Below are positions 61,079 to 64,000 of a stretch of DNA of 64,000 nt, one piece after another (the stretch's first letter is position 1; each line of letters opens with the position of its first letter). The DNA comes from Bradyrhizobium erythrophlei (GTDB lineage: Bacteria; Pseudomonadota; Alphaproteobacteria; Rhizobiales; Xanthobacteraceae): the NCBI GenBank assembly GCA_900129675.1, contig FSRD01000001.1, positions 5,817,501 to 5,881,500 of the forward strand, given 5' to 3'. The notes below the pieces were generated by a model, which ran no database searches, was not told where the DNA came from, and worked only from the letters and a program-made list of their open reading frames with translations. A program made the position numbers and the translations under genes.

Positions 61079-62809
61079 ATGACCAGCACCCCACCACCGG
61101 TCGACGCGCAAGAATATCTCGAAAACCTCATGCGCGCCGGGCAGGATGCGATGAAGCAATTTGATGATGCTCTCGTGTCGGCCGCGGGCGTGGGCACTAA
61201 GGATTCGCTCTCTTCGGGGCGCCGGCTCTTCCCCTTTGCATTGATCGCTGATCTCCAGCGAGAGTATTTTAAGCAGCTATGGAACTCCATGTTCCTTCAG
61301 ACATTCGCCGGAGGCGCGCATTCGAGTGTTGCACTGGCGCGGGGCGACAGGCGTTTCAAAGACGATGCCTGGCAAGAGATGCCTTATTACGATCTTCTCA
61401 AACAATCTTATTTGCTTGGCTCAAGGCAATTGCATGAATTCGTTGATAGGGCGCAGGTCGATGACAAGACAAAATTGCAGCTTCGGTTTTATGCCCGGCA
61501 GTTTATTGACGCGATGAGTCCATCGAATTTCCCCGCGACCAATCCTGAAGTGATCCGCAAGGCGATCGAAACCCGATCTGCAAGCCTTACGGACGGCATG
61601 AAGAACCTAATTGATGATCTCCACAAGGGACGCATCACACGGGTCGATGAGTCAGCCTTTGAAGTGGGGCGCAATCTCGCGACCACAACGGGCTCGGTGA
61701 TTTTCGAGAATGAATTGATTCAATTAATTCAATATGCTCCGCAAACGAGCGAGGTCGAGAAGACGCCTCTGCTTATCGTGCCACCATGTATCAATAAGTA
61801 TTATCTGCTTGACCTTGGCACCGGGAATTCGCTCGTTGAGTACGCCATCGCACAGGACCACCATGTTTTTCTGATCTCGTGGCGGAGCGCGGTACCTGAA
61901 ACCGGTCATTTGACGTGGGATGATTACCTTGAGATGGGGCCACTTCGGGCAATTGACGTCGTCCTGGACATTACCGGTGCCGAGCGAACGCATGCTCTTG
62001 GATTCTGTGTGGGCGGGACGATCCTGAGCTGCGCCGCGGCCGTCCTGGCCGCGCGACAACAGGACAAGCTTGCGACCCTCACACTGCTGACCACCATGCT
62101 CGATTTCACTGATACGGGCGAGATTGGTCTCTTGATCGACCAGGGCTCTGTTGCGTTGCGAGAGGCCGCGATCGGGAAGGGCGGCATACTTCCGGGAAAG
62201 GAACTGGCCTTCACTTTTGGCACGCTACGCGCCAATGATCTGATCTGGCGCTATGTCGTCGACAACTATCTGAAAGGCGCAACGCCGGACGCGTTCGATC
62301 TATTGTATTGGGATTCCGACAGCGTGAGCCTCCCAGGTCCCATGTACTGTTGGTATACGCGCAACACGTATCTCGAAAACAATATCAAAGAGCCTGGAAA
62401 GACAACGCAGTGTGGGGTGCCGATCGATTTGTCGAAAGTAAAGGTACCGCTTTATGTCCTCGCTTCCCGCGAGGACCACATTGTGCCGTGGAAGTCGGCC
62501 TATGGCTCAAAGGATCTGATCGGGATAGATGCCCGCTTTGTCCTCGCCGCGAGCGGCCACGTTGCAGGGGTCATTAATCCTCCAGCCCGCAACAAGCGCA
62601 GCCATTGGCTGAACGATCAGCTCGTATCGGATCCTAATAGTTGGTTGGAAAGAGCAGAGGAGAAATCTGGAAGCTGGTGGCCGGATTGGGATGCTTGGAT
62701 GAAGCAGCACTCAAACGGGACAGTGCCGGCGCCCTCAGAGCCGGGTAACGTACACTATCGCACGATAGAGCCTGCGCCTGGTCGCTATGTAAAGCAGAAG
62801 TCAAACTAG
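61079..62809 (+). CDS. phaC: Poly(3-hydroxyalkanoate) synthase, class I-like
   Basis: A 576-residue protein, the usual length for class I PhaC. The N-terminal region (about 1-200) is helical. The catalytic alpha/beta domain has the lipase-box-like GFCVGG with Cys310 as nucleophile, Asp466 in LASREDHIVPW and His494 in AASGHVAGVINPP. The conserved PCINKYYLLDL and YNWYT-like YCWYTRNTYLEN blocks also fit. It polymerises hydroxyacyl-CoA into storage granules. It has no phaA/B/P neighbours here, so it may be one of several paralogues. Confidence 0.92.
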   Translation: MTSTPPPVDAQEYLENLMRAGQDAMKQFDDALVSAAGVGTKDSLSSGRRLFPFALIADLQREYFKQLWNSMFLQTFAGGAHSSVALARGDRRFKDDAWQEMPYYDLLKQSYLLGSRQLHEFVDRAQVDDKTKLQLRFYARQFIDAMSPSNFPATNPEVIRKAIETRSASLTDGMKNLIDDLHKGRITRVDESAFEVGRNLATTTGSVIFENELIQLIQYAPQTSEVEKTPLLIVPPCINKYYLLDLGTGNSLVEYAIAQDHHVFLISWRSAVPETGHLTWDDYLEMGPLRAIDVVLDITGAERTHALGFCVGGTILSCAAAVLAARQQDKLATLTLLTTMLDFTDTGEIGLLIDQGSVALREAAIGKGGILPGKELAFTFGTLRANDLIWRYVVDNYLKGATPDAFDLLYWDSDSVSLPGPMYCWYTRNTYLENNIKEPGKTTQCGVPIDLSKVKVPLYVLASREDHIVPWKSAYGSKDLIGIDARFVLAASGHVAGVINPPARNKRSHWLNDQLVSDPNSWLERAEEKSGSWWPDWDAWMKQHSNGTVPAPSEPGNVHYRTIEPAPGRYVKQKSN

Positions 62810-63332
62810 GAATGCGAGCGAGCGCGGATAGTGATTTTCGCAGGTATAATTCGCTGTTGTTCGCCAAAAAGTCCCTGTACTTCGAAATATTTTCCCTGTT
62901 AATTTGCGTAGGGAATTGCGCAAAAAGCGGCTGCGGCGCAGCGGTTTCTTGCTACGGAATCGGTCCAGGGAGCCTCGAAATCGCAATTTTCCCTGTAAAA
63001 TTCCCTGTTAGCAGGGAATTTGCTTGGAGACGGGTGCGATCAGCACTGCGTCGCCAGCCAAGCACTCGCTCAGCTAGAGATAGCGAGCACATTGTGGGCG
63101 AAAACCCTGCATTTTTAGGGGCTTTTCGCGCCTTTTCGACTTGTCTCCAGAATCCGAAATATGGCAACTCTGGCGAGAATCTACCGAAAGTCTCCGGCCA
63201 AAACCGCAGAAACTCCCGTTTTGAGGAGACTTTCAGCGGAGACAAATTTCGACCCCAATGCGTGGTAGAGGCGGCAGTAGCACTCAAGCCGAAATGTGGG
63301 CAGAGGTCCGGCTTTGCCGAGGGCAGGGAAGA
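62810..63332. other. Gene-free stretch with an AT-rich inverted repeat
   Basis: About 520 bp downstream of phaC without a protein-like frame. The phrase TTCCCTGTTA/TTTCCCTGTA occurs several times (near 62873, 62889, 62989 and 63000), giving the region a repetitive character. It ends at a decayed ArsR gene. Confidence 0.4.
62998..63021. repeat. Perfect inverted repeat
   Basis: AAATTCCCTG and CAGGGAATTT flank a TTAG loop, giving 10-bp perfect arms. There is no T-run, so it is not a standard terminator. It could be an IS end, a protein-binding site or part of a dispersed repeat. Confidence 0.6.
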
Positions 63333-63472
63333 GCCATGCTGAACACCGAGCCGCTCGGCGATCACGCCAGTGGGCAGCCCCTCAGGTCGCTCGTGAGGAG
63401 CAACCGAAACAGGTTTAAGCGGCTGACCTGGGCGAGCGCGCCCAGTGCAGCTATTGCGCGTTTCTGATCCAT
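63333..63472 (-). pseudogene. N-terminal fragment of an ArsR-family regulator
   Basis: From the ATG at 63472 the minus strand reads MDQKRAIAALGALAQVSRLN, then LFRLLLTSDLRG, the typical ArsR/SmtB start. A frameshift at about 63370 moves the continuation (IAERLGVQH) to another frame, after which similarity ends at about 63333. The recognition helix and metal-binding part are missing. Confidence 0.6.
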
Positions 63473-63489
63473 GGCCAAGCCCGAAATTG

Positions 63490-63684
63490 TTAGCCGAGCG
63501 TGGCGTACCGACACGCCGCGGCTGCCGGTGGTGGGGTCTCGTCTAGCACCGTCGATCCCGGTGTTCCGCTCGGTCCGGGATTCGGCGCAATATGGGAAGT
63601 GTTCCACGGTCCCCATGTGACGATAGCAACCGCCAGCACGAACGCTACAGCGATAACGGCGAACCTTCGAAAGCTGCCTCCCAA
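63490..63684 (-). CDS. Small membrane-anchored or exported protein
   Basis: A 64-residue frame with a TTG start at 63684. A basic start is followed by one hydrophobic segment (FRRFAVIAVAFVLAVAIVTW) and a Pro/Gly/Thr-rich tail (GPSGTPGSTVLDETPPPAAA) ending with a single Cys. No ATG with a ribosome site fits the frame, so the start is doubtful. The function is unknown. Confidence 0.4.
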   Translation of the reverse strand: MGGSFRRFAVIAVAFVLAVAIVTWGPWNTSHIAPNPGPSGTPGSTVLDETPPPAAAACRYATLG

Positions 63685-63735
63685 TCCTGACTATCCGGCA
63701 TGCGGCTCTCCACGTTAGTTTTAGTAATCCTGACT

Positions 63736-64000
63736 TCAAGCTGTCTTGGCGAACAACGTCAGGACACCGCCAGCGATGTTGATAGCAACGACTTGCGATG
63801 AACCGAGGCCCTCGGCTTTAAGCGCGGATGCTGCCTCCGGTGTCGCGTCAATAGACGTCCGAAGTGACTGCATATCTTCCTCGCTTGTGCGCGCGACGAC
63901 GTCATCGACCTTCGAGCGCATCTCCGGTTTCAGGTCCTTGAGGTTGACAATCTGTACGCTCTTTATGAGCTTGTTGGATTGAGCAGGCGGTGTCTGTGCC
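63736..64000 (-). CDS. C-terminal part of a small (probably exported) protein, runs off window
   Basis: The frame is open from the window edge to the stop at 63736-63738. It begins AQTPPAQSNKLIKSVQIVNL, continuing KDLKPEMRSKVDDVVARTSE, and ends IAGGVLTLFAKTA. The first residues look like the region just after a signal-peptide cleavage site. No family is recognised. Confidence 0.6.
   Translation of the reverse strand, partial: AQTPPAQSNKLIKSVQIVNLKDLKPEMRSKVDDVVARTSEEDMQSLRTSIDATPEAASALKAEGLGSSQVVAINIAGGVLTLFAKTA

Overview
The window looks like chromosome from a Bradyrhizobium-type alphaproteobacterium (order Rhizobiales, family Nitrobacteraceae). This is inferred from the high-GC coding sequence, the many paralogous TrpX-like ABC binding proteins with RRxF twin-arginine leaders, the Omp25/31-like porin, the many short secreted Gly/His/Pro-rich proteins, and the large hybrid kinase/histidine-kinase protein. 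No similarity search could be run, so family names come from motifs and remembered family patterns.

Layout. 0-8.3 kb: the end of a periplasmic binding protein, a gene remnant, then a LysR regulator divergent from a five-gene run: RND pump, membrane-fusion protein, OpgC-like membrane protein, COG4280-like membrane protein and a 68-residue membrane protein. The last three are joined by 4-bp overlaps. 8.3-21.5 kb: housekeeping-like background with many small exported proteins, a tandem pair of TPR proteins, an outer-membrane porin, an SCP2-like/hydrolase pair, a decayed diguanylate cyclase beside tRNA-Thr, a dienelactone hydrolase, a nickel-permease-like protein and the rRNA methyltransferase gene rlmB. 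21.8-23.1 kb: tRNA-Tyr followed by four progressively degraded tRNA 3' ends, which read as stacked integration scars. 23.4-29.5 kb: decayed enoyl-CoA hydratase and binding-protein genes, three intact overlapping TrpX-like binding-protein genes without permease or ATPase genes, and a GAF-GAF histidine kinase upstream of them on the same strand.

29.6-42.5 kb is an accessory, IS-rich region. It has three related integrase-type IS copies (one carrying a 642-nt ORF-less group II intron), one IS630 element with an A7 slippery site, and the wreckage they left: a truncated ATP-dependent DNA ligase, a split SRAP (YedK) gene, a truncated adenylate cyclase-hydrolase and a truncated TetR gene. Between the wreckage are intact small genes and one P-loop ATPase of the Sll1717 type.

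42.8-64 kb is mostly transport and sensing. A five-gene branched-chain/urea/amide-type ABC operon (+ strand) converges on a 2003-residue Ser/Thr kinase-ATPase-GAF-PAS-PAS-histidine kinase gene (- strand). Next comes a peptide-type ABC operon (- strand) in which the second permease and first ATPase are fused into one protein, then a class I-like PHA synthase, a decayed ArsR gene and a partial gene at the edge.

The most unusual structures are the intron-in-IS, the stacked tRNA 3'-end modules, and the SRAP/ATPase/ligase cluster in which both repair genes are broken and only the ATPase is intact.
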